NCBI GenBank assembly: GCA_004431415.1
Contig: QPMI01000622.1
Coordinates: 1-64,000 of the forward strand
From: Cyanophora paradoxa
Lineage: Eukaryota; Glaucocystophyceae; Cyanophorales; Cyanophoraceae
Direction of reading: 5' to 3'
Length of the DNA: 64,000 nucleotides
A program made the translations under genes and the position numbers. Positions 42,566 to 52,402 of the stretch are shown here, piece after piece. A model generated the notes under the pieces. It was not told the origin of the DNA and did no database searches. It was given only the letters and a program-made list of their open reading frames with translations. Each line of letters begins with the position of its first letter. Position 1 is the first letter of the stretch.

Positions 42566-43706
42566 CTAGACGCAGTGGATCTTGGATCGCAGGGCGAGGG
42601 GCTTCCACTGGGGCCGGGCCGCGTGAGCAGCGGCGGAGGCCGGCAGCGGCGGGGGCGGGGGCGGGGCGCACGGGGAAGACGATCCAGGAGTCGGTCTCCC
42701 CGCCGTGCGCGTTCGGGCCGTCCCCGGGGTACCTGCCCCCACGCGGCCCGTCACGGAGGCAGGGGCGGGGGCGGCAGCGGGAGGGATGGGGCGGGGCGCG
42801 CTTGTTCATCTCGGGCTTGAAGTAGACCGTGCACGTCGTGACCTGCCCGCCGGCCGCCCCGCCTCAGCCCCCGCCCTCCACCCGGCGCCGCGGCGCGGGG
42901 CAGCGCGGGCGGGCCTGGGCGGCGCCGGAGGCGAGGGCGCGGCTGCGCACGAGGCGCATCGTCTCCCCCGAGTCCTGCCCCGCCGCCCCTCAGCGGGGGG
43001 CATGGAAGCGGGCGGTGCGGGGCGGGGCGGACCCAGACGTCGTCGACGACGAGCACGCGCTTGCCCCGCAGCGCCTCCTCCCTGCGCCCCGCCCCCTCAG
43101 GCCCCCGCCCCCCCCGCGCGAGGCGGGCCGACGGGGGCGGGGACGGACGGCCAGAAGAGGACGACCTGACGGGGCGGCGGGGCGTGAGGGGGAGAGGCGG
43201 GGCGGGCGGGGGCGGGGGCGGGGGCGGACGGGCTCGGTGAGGGTGGCGCCCGAGGCCTCCGCGCTGTAGAACTTGACCGACGCGGCCACGCAGCACCGGA
43301 TGTCGCTCGCCTCCGCGATGATCGACGCCGGCACCAGCCCTGCCCCGGTCCCCCCCGCAACCTCAGACCCCGAGGGGGGCGCCGACCGCGCGGTCGGCGC
43401 GGGCCGGCGCACCGCTCCTGGCCACCGCGAGGATCATGTCGAACTGATCCTTTAGTTCTTTGCCACCTTGTTGCTCTCTAAGCTGGTCGATGCACGCGCC
43501 GCAGAGCCGCGTGATTTCGTCGTAGCTGCGAACCGTACGTGCGAGCTCGAGTGTGAGCCAGCGGAAGCCGCTGGCGGAGCTGCTGCTAGCGGATCGGGGC
43601 TGCTTGCGGCTTTGATCAGGCTTAAAGCGAGAGCGGCGCAGCTAGCGGAGCTCAGCTGGGCCGCTGCGGCCCGGCGGATAGCGGCCGGTTCGAGGGCCTT
43701 GTCCAT
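42566..43706 (-). CDS. Phosphoribosyltransferase, xanthine/hypoxanthine type
   Basis: Type I PRTase-fold enzyme of purine salvage. Splicing gives SYDEITRLCGACIDQLRE, DQFDMILAVARSGLVPASII, ASVKFYSAEAS, TLTEPVVLFWPEEALRGKR, then VLVVDDVWDSGETMRLV, the 13-residue PRPP-binding motif. The C-terminus reads VTTCTVYFKPEMNK, YPGDGPNAHGGETDSWIVFP and WKPLALRSKIHCV. The order YDEI-AVARSGL-VDDVWDSGET-WIVFPW matches xanthine/hypoxanthine PRTases of archaea and fungi (Xpt1-like). The base is bound by the C-terminal hood, but the exact substrate is inference. A 17-nt micro-exon (43149-43165) encodes VVLFWP with its neighbours. The first exon is uncertain: ATG at 43706 (MDKALEPAA...) needs an unassigned splice to reach SYDEI. 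Confidence 0.75.
43149..43165 (-). other. 17-nt micro-exon
   Basis: Bounded by an acceptor CCCCGTCAG and a donor GTCCGTCC read on the minus strand. Including it joins TLTEP to EEALRGKR in frame as TLTEP-VVLFWP-EEALRGKR. Skipping it would shift the frame ahead of VLVVDDVW. Confidence 0.7.
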
Positions 43707-44309
43707 ATGGCGCCTACGGGAGCCGAGGTCTAGATGCAGCGTTTTACGCACCTAGGCCATATCTTCCTGACGTCGCTGGGCGCGCCCTCCGCCTGCCTCG
43801 TCTGGATGGGATCGAGCGGAGGCGGCGCGCGGTCCACGAGGTTCAGCCCAGAGTCGATTTCCATCGGTTCGGACGCAAGACAAGCGGGGATCGCTCGATC
43901 GGCCGCAAGATGCGAGGTCAGGGGGATCGAAGGCCGCGCGGGTACACAGCTTAACGCATCTTGGCCGGCCGAGCTTCCCAACCCGGACGCGCGCGCAACG
44001 AAAAATCGTTGCAAATCTCGTTGCGGCTACATGCTACATGGCCGTAGCCGCCGGCTGTGCTAGAATAACAAATCTCCTTTTGTTCAGCTACTCACTGACG
44101 CCGTGCGAGGGCTCGCCGAGCTTTCCGAGCCGTGCCTTGCACAAAGACGAGCGACGGTGTACCCGCCAGGCAACCGCCATTGTCCGCCAAGCCGCCGCAC
44201 AGAAGCTTAAGCGCCAAGCCGCCAGATCAGATCGTCCTTGATCTGCGATTACGATCGTGCGGCGCGGACAACGCGCACGGAGGCAGCAGCTTGACCGCGC
44301 CGCCGCCCA
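43707..44309. promoter_or_regulatory. Divergent 5' spacer, start exons may extend here
   Basis: 603 bp between the phosphoribosyltransferase and the OCA6-like gene. It probably holds two promoters and may hold an unrecognised first exon of either. No independent gene is recognised. Confidence 0.3.
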
Positions 44310-45736
44310 ATGGCGCGCCCGGCACCGGCCGCAGCGGCGCCGCAGATCTCCACCCCGTGGGTCCACGTGAACACAGGGACCTCGGTGATCGAACCGCATT
44401 CCCTCAGTCCGCCGGAGGCGTTCGGCATCGTCGAGGCCGGTGTCTGCAGGTCGAACGCGCCCAACTCGCTGAACTTCCGATTTCTGGAGGAGCTCAGGAT
44501 TAAGACCGTCGTCTACCTGTCGCCGGAGGTGCCCCTGCGCGCAGTGACGAACTTCCTGGAGGAGAACAACGTCAAGATGGTGCGCGGCGGCGTGGGCCTG
44601 CCCCGCGGGGCGCCCGGGGCCGAGCGGGGCGCAGGTGCACCTTGGGCTGCGGTTCATGCGGCCGGAGGTGACGTGGCGGCCGATCAGCGAGGAGCTGATC
44701 AAGGAGGCGCTGGAGATCGTGCTGGACGTGACCCAGCACCCCGTGCTCGTCGTCTGCACGTGCGCCCCGCCCCCCGACACCCGCCCCGCCGCCCTGACCC
44801 CGCGCCAGCTCGGGGATCCACCAGACGGGCACGCTCGTTGGCTGCCTGAGGCGGCTGCAGCGCTGGGGCCTCAATGCCATTATCGACGAGGCGCGCCCCG
44901 CCGCCCTCGGCGCCGCGCCGCGCGTGCAGCCGGGGCGCTGAGAGGGCGGGTGCGCAGTACCGGGCCTACGCCGGCTCCAAGGCCCGCTTCGTCAACGAGC
45001 AGGTGCCGCGGGGCGGGCGCCGCTCGGGCGCGGCTCGCGCGGCGGGGCTGAGGGGCGGGGGCCAGTTCATCGAGCTGTTCGACACGGACCTGGTGACGCT
45101 GCCGGCGGCGCTGCCGGCGTGGTTCGCGGAGCAGCAGCGGATGCTCGCCGACGAGGAGGAGGAGTTCGCCACCGTCCGCGAGCTCCTCCGCACCCACGGC
45201 ACCCTGCCCCCGAGGGCCCGCCCCGCCCGCCCCCGCCCGCCCCCGCCCCGCTGAGGGTCCCCCGCAGGAGGAGCAGGCGCGGTCGCGGCAGAGCTCGCGG
45301 GCGGAGCGGGACGGGCACGGGCCCCCCGAGGAGGGGGACGGGCAGGAGGCTGGAGGGAGCATGCGGGGCGGGCGCACCAGCGTGCCCGGCGGTCGGCGCT
45401 CCTCCGTCCCCCCGACCACCGAGAACCTCTCCCCCGGCCTGCCCCCCGTCTCCTGGCTCAAGGGTGCAGCCCCGCCCCCCCGCGCATCCGTCCCGCCCCC
45501 TCTCACGCCCCGCCCCAGGCTACTACGCCCCCGCCGCCCTCCCCCGCGTCTCCCTCCCCCCCGCCTCCAACCCCTCGGCCGCCTCCGCCCCCCGGCCGCC
45601 GGCGTCGCCGCGCCCGCCGGCCTCGCCGCGGCTGCAGGCGCCGCAGCTGGTGCACCGCCCGCCCACGCCCGTCGCGGGGGCCCCGCCGCCCCTCCCGGCC
45701 GGCTGCGAACAGTACACCTTCTGTTCCGAAATTTAG
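44310..45736 (+). CDS. OCA6/SIW14-family phosphatase fold, catalytic Arg replaced
   Basis: Plant-and-fungi atypical dual-specificity phosphatase family (SIW14/OCA). The body reads [52 protein letters not shown] and [17 protein letters not shown]. The P-loop follows, [13 protein letters not shown], then [40 protein letters not shown] and [10 protein letters not shown]. The CX5R motif has its cysteine but Gln (codon CAG, 44831-44833) where the phosphate-binding Arg should be. This form is known in OCA6-like relatives thought to lack activity. Inositol pyrophosphate cleavage, the role of active SIW14, is therefore unlikely here. The C-terminal 130 residues are Pro/Ser/Arg-rich and disordered, ending YTFCSEI. 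Clear introns include the one inside CT|SGIHQTG (donor GTGCGCC) and one with donor GCGCGCC after AIIDE. Confidence 0.85.
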
Positions 45737-46050
45737 CCCTGAGTAGCGCAGGCAGGCAGGCTCTTCAAGAGCGAATCCGTTGACTTCTTTGAAGCATCCC
45801 GCGGCAGCGCGCAGCCCCCCCACGCGTACGCCGCTGGAGCTGCAGAGCCGCGTCTGCAGCGATTGCACGGCCATGCACGCCCTTCGGGACGATGCGCGAA
45901 GGAGTCGCGCTCGCTTCATGATCAATCTCCTGTACAAACACAGATTACAATGGGATTTACAGGCTCCGGCGGCCGCCGCCTGTGCATGGGTGCGGTGGGC
46001 GCCGGCGCGTCGGCTGTAGGGGTACAAGAGGCGTGGGGCGGGGTGCGGGG
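45737..46050. other. Convergent 3' spacer, no gene seen
   Basis: 314 bp between two converging stop codons. AT-richer in the middle; no coding sequence recognised. Confidence 0.4.
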
Positions 46051-46769
46051 CTAGAGGAGGGGCAGGAGGTGGCTGCCGCCCCCGAGCTCGAAGAGCTGGA
46101 GGAAGCCCTGGAGGCCGGCCTGCGCCAGCTCCGCGTCCGCCTCCGGGCACACCGACGCCGCCCCGATGCCCCCGACGCAGAGCGCCGCCCCGCCCCCCGC
46201 CCCGGGCGCCTCGATCAGCACGGGGAGGCCGCCCGGCCCGAGGCCGGCGAAGCGCGCCCCGAAGGCGCCCTTGGCGAGGGCGGCGGTCTCGCGGCGCGTG
46301 CCGGCGGCGGCGTACGCCCTCTCCATGGAGTCCTGCAGGAGCAGCGCGGGGGCCCCGTCGAGGCGCTCCAGGGCAACCAGGCTGCTGCTCCCGTCCGCCA
46401 CCGCGAAGACCGCCGCCACCTTCAGCTCCCGCGCCCGCGCCTCCGCCGCCGCCAGGATCGCCCGCGCACCCTCCAGCGACAGCGCCGGCACCTTGTGCAC
46501 CATCTGCGGCTGCCCAGGCCTCGGCACTGCGCCCGGCGCCGGCGAATGCTCAATTGGCTTACCATCGAGTGCGCGACGAGGATGCGCGTCGTGGATGACG
46601 ATGAAATGTCGATGTCGTGGTCGCAGCGAATGAGCTCGGGGCGGCGAGGGGCGGTGCCGGCGGCGGTCGATTGCGGTCGACGACGCTGCGCGTTCGGCGT
46701 CCCCGGGGTCGCCAAGGTTTGCAGTTGCGTGGCAATGGCCACGGCTGGACGGAGCCGGCCGGCGGCCAC
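46051..46769 (-). CDS. GlcG/HbpS-type heme-binding-domain protein with presequence
   Basis: Small alpha/beta domain of the GlcG/HbpS family (Pfam Haem_degrading). Its members bind heme or cobalamin in bacteria or act as adenosylating enzymes. The second exon reads MVHKVPALSLEGARAILAAA, AVFAVADGSSSLVALERLDG, LLQDSMERAYAAAG and GGLPVLIEAPGAGGG. ALCVGGIGAASVCPEADAEL then closes it, giving the full domain with its glycine-rich end. A first exon from ATG 46769 (MAAGRLRPAVAIATQL...) is joined by a single intron with donor GTAAGCC. That exon is Arg/Ala/Ser-rich and acid-poor for its first 50 residues, so it looks like an organelle targeting peptide. The start could instead be the second-exon Met. 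The family is mainly bacterial, and the role in eukaryotes is poorly known. Confidence 0.8.
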
Positions 46770-46988
46770 GGGGGCGCTGTAGCTGGGGACGAAAACCGGC
46801 AGCTACGTATGCGGACGGTTAGCAAGCAGGAGGGCTGCGAAGGGCGCGAACGCGGTGAGTTCTAGGAGATACGCACCATTTCCAGGGCCGCGAGCAGGAG
46901 CTGGGCCGCGAGCAGGCAGCGCGCCGGAATCGCCGCAACGTCAACGCTGCCAACGCGGGGCTTGGGGGTACGCGAATAGAGAAGCGCT
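46770..46988. promoter_or_regulatory. Shared 5' spacer
   Basis: 219 bp between the divergent heme-binding-type gene and the 85-residue gene. Inferred promoter region only. Confidence 0.3.
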
Positions 46989-47246
46989 ATGGCCAAAGCT
47001 CCAGCACGGCTCACGCTCGGAGAGTTGCTGGAGGACATCGCAGGATTCGAGTCCAACAACCGTGAGCAGCCGCAGCCCCTTCAAGCGCTCACGGAGGAAG
47101 AGCGCCTCGCAACGGCCTTCGTCGCCTCGTCGCGGAGCCTGGAGCGGTCGACAAAGAGCCTCTCCGACGCCGCGCAGCGGGCCGAACGGCTCGCCAACGC
47201 GGCGAAGCTGGCGGGACAGAAGTCGGCCAACCTCGCAAAGCTTTAG
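46989..47246 (+). CDS. 85-residue helical protein, unknown
   Basis: Short intronless gene, MAKAPARLTLGELLEDIAGF to GQKSANLAKL. I do not recognise a family. The sequence is soluble, Ala/Leu/Ser-rich and predicted helical, with a heptad-like second half (SLERSTKSLSDAAQRAERLA) that suggests a coiled coil. It has no signal or membrane segment. A subunit of a small helical complex (BLOC-1/BORC or mediator-type) would fit but is a guess. Codon use is as GC-rich as neighbouring genes and the frame is free of low-complexity, which supports a real gene. Divergent from the GlcG/HbpS gene. Confidence 0.6.
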   Translation: MAKAPARLTLGELLEDIAGFESNNREQPQPLQALTEEERLATAFVASSRSLERSTKSLSDAAQRAERLANAAKLAGQKSANLAKL

Positions 47247-47360
47247 CATTCCGTGCAGCGCCGGCCGTAGAACAGCGCACGCCTGCGGTGTCTTTGTCAG
47301 CAGCATCGTGCGCCATGCACCAGCAAGCTGCCGCCGCCGGCCGGTGCGTCGAACGCAGGG

Positions 47361-47428
47361 GCGGAGGGCGCTCTGTCGACCGCTCTTCAGCCAGGCGGAG
47401 GGCGCTCTGTCGACCGCTCTTCAGCCAG
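47361..47428. repeat. 34-bp perfect tandem duplication
   Basis: GCGGAGGGCGCTCTGTCGAC and the following 14 bases occur at 47361-47394 and again at 47395-47428 without a mismatch. Confidence 0.9.
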
Positions 47429-47608
47429 CAGGCTGGCTTCGCCGTCCTCCCGTGCATTAGATCGTGAGACGTGATGTTCGCTACCTGCAACCAGCCCTCT
47501 CCCGAGTCCCGACTTGGCTCGGCCGTTCCGTGTAACCCAGACACCCTCCCGCGCGTGAGCAAGCAGCGCGAGGGGTAGAATGCGTCGCATCGGTCAGATT
47601 GTACACTT

Positions 47609-47644
47609 GATCGAGTAAAAAGCAGTGATCGAGTAAAAAGCAGT
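47609..47644. repeat. 18-bp perfect tandem duplication
   Basis: GATCGAGTAAAAAGCAGT at 47609-47626 and 47627-47644. Confidence 0.9.
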
Positions 47645-47691
47645 GTGCGCAACAGCACGAAAAACGCGAAAAAGATCCGGGGCCGGGGCGG

Positions 47692-50659
47692 TCAGGGGGC
47701 GTGGTCTGGTTGGGAGCGGGGCGGGGAGGCGATGGCGTTGGGGAGGGAGAGCGGGGGCACGGGCCTGGGGGGCTGGGCGGGGGGCAGGTCGAGGGGGGGG
47801 ATGGTGGCAGCCAACTCGGGCGATGAAGGGCCCCGCGCGCCGGCGATGCTCCCCGAGCGGTGCACGCGCGTGACCTGCAGGCTCGGCCCCGTCAGCCGCG
47901 TCGACGCGGGGCGGCCCGGTGTGGCCCGGGGCGGGGCGCACGGTGGAGCCGGTGCGGGGCGTGCGTGCGGGGCTCAGGATGCGCGACTCTACCGTCGGCC
48001 CCAGGTCGCCCCCGCGCGCCGTCCCCGGCCCCCCGCCCTCCCCGTCGCTCTCTGCGCACCCCGTCAGGGCGGGCGGGCGAGGGGTGGCGGGCGGGGCGGG
48101 GCGGACGGTGCGCGGGCGGGGCGGCGTGGGCGGGGTTGCGGAGCGGCTCGAGGGCGTCGAGGAGGGTGCTGGTGCCGAGCATCTCCGCCAGCACCAGCTG
48201 CGTGCTGCTCCGCCGCCGCTGCACCAGCCGCCGCCCCGGCCCCGGCCCCGGCCCCGCCCCCGACGCCGCGGCCCCGCCATCGCCGTCGGAGCCCGAGTTG
48301 GGGTCGGGCCCCGGGGGCAGCGAGAGCTGGGAGCCGGGCGGGCTGAGGGCGGAGCCGGGGACAGAAGAGAGGTGGCGGCCGGGCCCGAAGGAGCTGCGGG
48401 CGGGCCCGTAGGAGCCGCGCCGCCCGCCGGCCTGCAGCGACTCGCTCTCCGACACCGTCCGCTCCCGCGGGGGCCCTCCCCGGGCCGGCCCCCGAGGAGA
48501 CCCGCGGCAGCGAGCGGCCCGGGGCGCCCGGGAGGCGCGGCCCGGGGCGACCGGGGAGGCGCGGCCGGAGGGCGGCTGGGCGGGGGCGTGCACGCTGGGC
48601 GGGCCGCTGATGGAGGAGAGGGAGGCCGCCGCCGAGGCGCGCGAGCCCCGCCGGCCCCCTCGGGGGTCCCCACGCCCCCGCCCCGCCCCCGGCCCGGCCC
48701 CCGTCTGCTGCGCGATGAACGCGAAGCCCGGAGCACCGCCCGGGAGGGCCGCATGCCGGCGATGCCCCCGAGGGCCCCGCCCCCGCCCCCGCCCCGCCGG
48801 CGCGCGGCGTCGAGGCCCCGAGAGCGATGCCGGCGGCGGGGCCCGGCCGGGGAGGCGGGGCGGCCCCCGAGCGGGAGGCGCCCGGGTGGACGATGGCGGC
48901 CTGTGGAGAGGGGCCGCCGGGGTCAGGCGCGGCGCCAGCGCGGAGGCGGCGGGGCGGGGCGGGCCTGGAGCCTGCGCTCGTAGAGCTCGGCGAGGACGCG
49001 GGCGAGCTCGAAGTTGAGCTGCTGGCGGCGGTGCATGAAGCCCTCCTGGAACTCGAGGGTCGCCAGGAAGGTGCTCAGCCAGACGGCGCTGCACGCCACG
49101 TTCGCCGTCGACACCTTCTCCTCCTGCGCCAGCCCCGCCGCCGCGCGCTCCACGAGCGCCGACACGTCGGCCTCCTCGGCGCCCGGGGCGCCCGGGGGGA
49201 GGCCCCCCGCGGGGGCGATGCCGCTGGCGGCCTCGGCGAGGAGGCGCTCGCGCATGGCGCGCTTCTTGGCGTCGATGCGCGAGGCGCGCTGCTCGCGGCG
49301 CCGCTTCTCGTCCTCCTCCGTCGCCGCGTCCAGGTTCTCGATGACGACACCCACGAAGAGGTTCGTGAAGAGCAGGTGGCCTGCCCGCCCCCCAGACGCC
49401 CGTCACCGGCGGTGGGCGGGGGAGCGGGCGGGGCGGGGCGGGCGCACAGACGCAGAGGAAGGCGACGGCGTAGTAGCGGATGCCGACGTTGAAGGGGTCC
49501 ACCTCCTGCGCCCCCGCGCCTCGGCCGGGCGGCGCGGGGCGGGCGGGGGCGGGGCGGGGCGGGGGTGGGGCGGGGGCGGGGACCTGGGTGAAGCCCTGCC
49601 AGTTGTCGGCGGTGACGAAGTCGGAGAGGGTGAAGAGGACCTGGCCGAGGCTCGACCAGCTCGCCGTCCCGTAGTCCCCGAAGACGTAGTACGCCGAGAC
49701 CGCGAAGATGTACATCAGGATGAACAGCAGCAGCACCATTGTCACCACCGACCTGCCGCCCCCCTCGTCACCAGCCGCCCCGCCGCGCGGCACGGGGCGG
49801 GGGGGGGGGCGGGGCAGCGGGCGCGCTTGAGGGTGGAGACGATGGCGGAGACGAAGACCTGCAGGGGGCCGATGAAGGAGATGCCACGCATCGCCCGCAG
49901 CGCCCGGAGCGCTGCGGGGGCCTCGGCGAGGAGGCCAACAGGGCGGGGCGGGGCGGGGCGGGCCGCGGAGGATGCGGAGGAACTTGAGGTTGAAGGCGCC
50001 TTTGAGGGCGTTCCCGAAGAAGGCCGACACGAAGTCCAGCAGCGACAGGCAAAGGATCACGAAGTCGAACCGGTTGTACGCTGCGCCCCCGCCCCCCGCT
50101 CGCCTTGGCGCGTGGGCGAGGGGATTGGGGGCGGGGGCGGGGCGGACCGTTGCGCCAGTAGCCGGAGGGGGAGACGTACATCTTGAGGAGGAACTCGACG
50201 CAGTAGACGGCGATGCTGAAGCTGTCGATGCCGTCGAAGGCGAAGCGGCTCTCCATGGAGACCTGCCGGTCCGTCTCCACCGCCATCGACAGCACGTTCA
50301 GCAGGACTGCCCGCCCCCAGACGCCCCGTCAGACCCCCCGGCCCGCCAGCTCCGCCACGCCCCGCCCCGCCCCGCCCCGCCCCGCGCACTCGTCGTCATG
50401 ACGAAGCCCGTGAAATACGGGTGCTGCGGGCGCCCGGTCATCGCGGGCGCCGCCACGGGGGCGGGCGCGCTGCTCGGCGGACCTCGATGACGTTCAGCGC
50501 GATGTGCTCGTGGAACGAGGAGCGGAACTTCAGCTGCCGGAGCCGCATCTCGCTGCCCTCGTCGAAGGACTTGGCGGACGCGCTCCGCGCCTTCAGCGAC
50601 GGGTTCTCCGTCCGCGCCCCAATCTCGTCGAAGTGGATGGACACCTTCCGCGACCGCAC
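47692..50659 (-). CDS. CatSper-like single-domain voltage-gated calcium channel
   Basis: Six-transmembrane cation channel. The cytosolic N-terminus reads RSRKVSIHFDEIGARTENPS and FRSSFHEHIALNVIE. S1 follows HPYFTGFVMTT; S2 is FSIAVYCVEFLLKMY; S3 is FDFVILCLSLLDFVSAFF. S4 (LKFLRILR, ALRALRAMRG) keeps spaced arginines, and ISFIGPLQVF matches the S4-S5 linker of CatSper. S5 is VTMVLLLFILMYIFAVSAYY. The pore loop LFTLSDFVTADNWQGF contains TxDxW, the calcium-selective CatSper motif, and S6 is LLFTNLFVGVVIENLD. A charged coiled coil follows, then a Ser/Pro-rich tail ending QPDHAP at 47692. Single-domain CatSper subunits assemble as tetramers of four different proteins in flagella. The start is unsettled: an ATG pair at 50739-50744 lies upstream but needs an unassigned splice. 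Introns have C-rich/G-rich halves. Confidence 0.85.
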
Positions 50660-51538
50660 GCCGTGGCCCCCGGTGTCTGTGGTGCCTGCCGTGGAGACCC
50701 CGTCAAGGTCGCTGTGGCGCAGCGTGCCGACGAGCGGCCATCATGGACAGGCGAGCGCGCGCGCTAAGGCTACGAGCTAACTGCAGCTGCAGAGAGAGGG
50801 ATGCTGTGAAAAAGGTACGAACCATAGCTTGCAAGGCTTCCGAGGCGACCCCGGACGGCTGGATCCTCCTTGCCCAGGAGAGAGTCAAGCCCGCCGTTCT
50901 GAGATGCTCTGGAGGCCGGTGCATCGCCTCCCGGAACTTCCGCTTGGGAAGCCGGGTGCACTTGCTGCGGCCCGCCGCCTTTGAGGCCCATGACAACTGT
51001 TGCACTACGACGAGCTACATAGGGCGCGCGACAGAGGGGCTCTGTTCGTGCAGGCCAGAAAGTGCTCGCGGGGGGTACGCGGCTTCGGATAGGTGGAACG
51101 CCGGGCAGCTGCCAGGTGGGCCTTGTAAACTTGAAGGGCCGTGACCGGGCGCCCACAAAGCCGCGGCAACGTTAACTTCCTGCATCGAAATTAGCGCACA
51201 AGTCGAGTGACGGCGCTACAATCAGGAGCAGCGGCTCAAGCAGCTTCTTCCAAAGCAGCAAAAACGGCGCCCGCACGGAGAACCCCCGAGCCTTTCAGCT
51301 GCTGGGCGTGCTTTAGTTTACCTATGGGCAACTCACAGAAGAAGGAATCAGGTAACATAGCCGCACCCCAGCAACTTCGGCCCGTGATGCAGACTGACAG
51401 CTGAGCAGGCGGCGGTGGTGAAGGGGGCGGGCCGCACAGGAAGTTCTCCACCGGTCAAACGCCGCGAGGAGAACCTGCAGAGATCCGTGTAGAGTGCGCT
51501 TTGCCGCACACGGTTTCCATGGCGCGTACTGACCTCTC
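50660..51538. other. Divergent 5' region, first exons unresolved
   Basis: Lies between the channel and the TPR gene and must contain both starts. A possible TPR-gene first exon at 51325-51351 reads MGNSQKKES with a GTAACAT donor after it, but its phase does not join the next exon directly. ATG codons at 50739-50744 could start the channel. No other gene is seen. Confidence 0.35.
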
Positions 51539-52402
51539 GTGAGCAGGCCTCAGCAGCATCCCCCTGCCCCCGCGGCGGAGGCGACCAAGCCCGCCCGCGA
51601 TCGAGTCAATGGAGGAATTCCGCTTCACGGGAACGCACAGGCCCCACCTGGGGCGGCCGCGAACCGGGCACAAGCGCTCGGACCGAGTGCGGTGGTCCAT
51701 CCGCGCAACCGCCTGGGGGCGCCGGTCAGCCAGAATCGGCGACCGAGCGTGATGGCGCTTCAGCAGAAGGCGGAAGACCACGAGGAGCGCGGCGAGTGGC
51801 AGGTGCGGGGATCCCCTTCACTCGGAGGCGCGCCGCCCGTGACGCGCCCGGGGCCCGCAGGAGGCGCTGGACATCCGTATGGCAGAGCTGGAGTACCGGC
51901 GGAAGAACGCGGGCACCGACATGAACCCGGAGGTCGCCGAGGTCTGCGTCGCCGTCGGAGACATCTTCAAGGGTGCGGCCCCTTTTCCCTTCCTTTCCCC
52001 GCCGGGCGCCGACGCGCTTGCAGCGATGCGGCGGCGGGCGGAGGCGCTGGAGTACTACCAGCGGGCGCTGGACATCTGCACGCAGGTGGTGGGCGCCGAG
52101 TCGTCCGAGGTGGCGGTGATCTACACTCGCATCGGGGAGCTTTGTGCATACTTCGGGGACCACCTGGCGGCGTACGGCTACTGCCGCAAGGCGTACGACA
52201 TCCTGCGGGCGACCGTCGGCGAGCGCGACGAGTCGGCCCAGCAGCTCCACCACGTCCTCACCCGCCTCCGCGCCAAGGCCGAGGCCCAGGTCCCCCCCGC
52301 CCGCCACCTGAAAGGAACCTGGCTTAGCTTCTTTACCCGCAGGCGAACGGCACCACGCCGCCCACCTCGGCCCGCGGGTCCGGCCGCCGCGGCTCCCAGT
52401 GA
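51539..52402 (+). CDS. TPR protein, kinesin-light-chain-like repeats
   Basis: Helical-repeat protein. The readable part is MALQQKAEDHEERGEWQEAL, DIRMAELEYRRKNAG, PEVAEVCVAVGDIFK, AMRRRAEALEYYQRALDI, CTQVVGAESSEVAVIYTRIG and ELCAYFGDHLAAYGYCRKAY. These are 42-residue TPR units with the long loop (VVGxExxEVA) seen in kinesin light chains and Nephrocystin-3. DILRATVGERDESAQQLHH follows, and a short Ser/Gly/Arg tail ends GRRGSQ. At least three full units are present, fewer than in kinesin light chain, and no heptad N-terminal domain was found. Introns follow GEWQ (donor GTGCGGG), split IFK|A (GTGCGGC), and follow KAEAQ (GTCCCCC). The start is uncertain: the frame opens at 51539 after an acceptor-like GAGCAG, and the true ATG is upstream, possibly MGNSQKKES at 51325 (N-myristoyl consensus). 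Confidence 0.6.

Larger units (their letters stand above)
47247..47691. other. Convergent spacer with two recent tandem duplications
   Basis: 445 bp without a gene between the 85-residue gene and the channel's stop. Contains a 34-bp perfect tandem duplication and an 18-bp one, listed separately. Confidence 0.5.
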
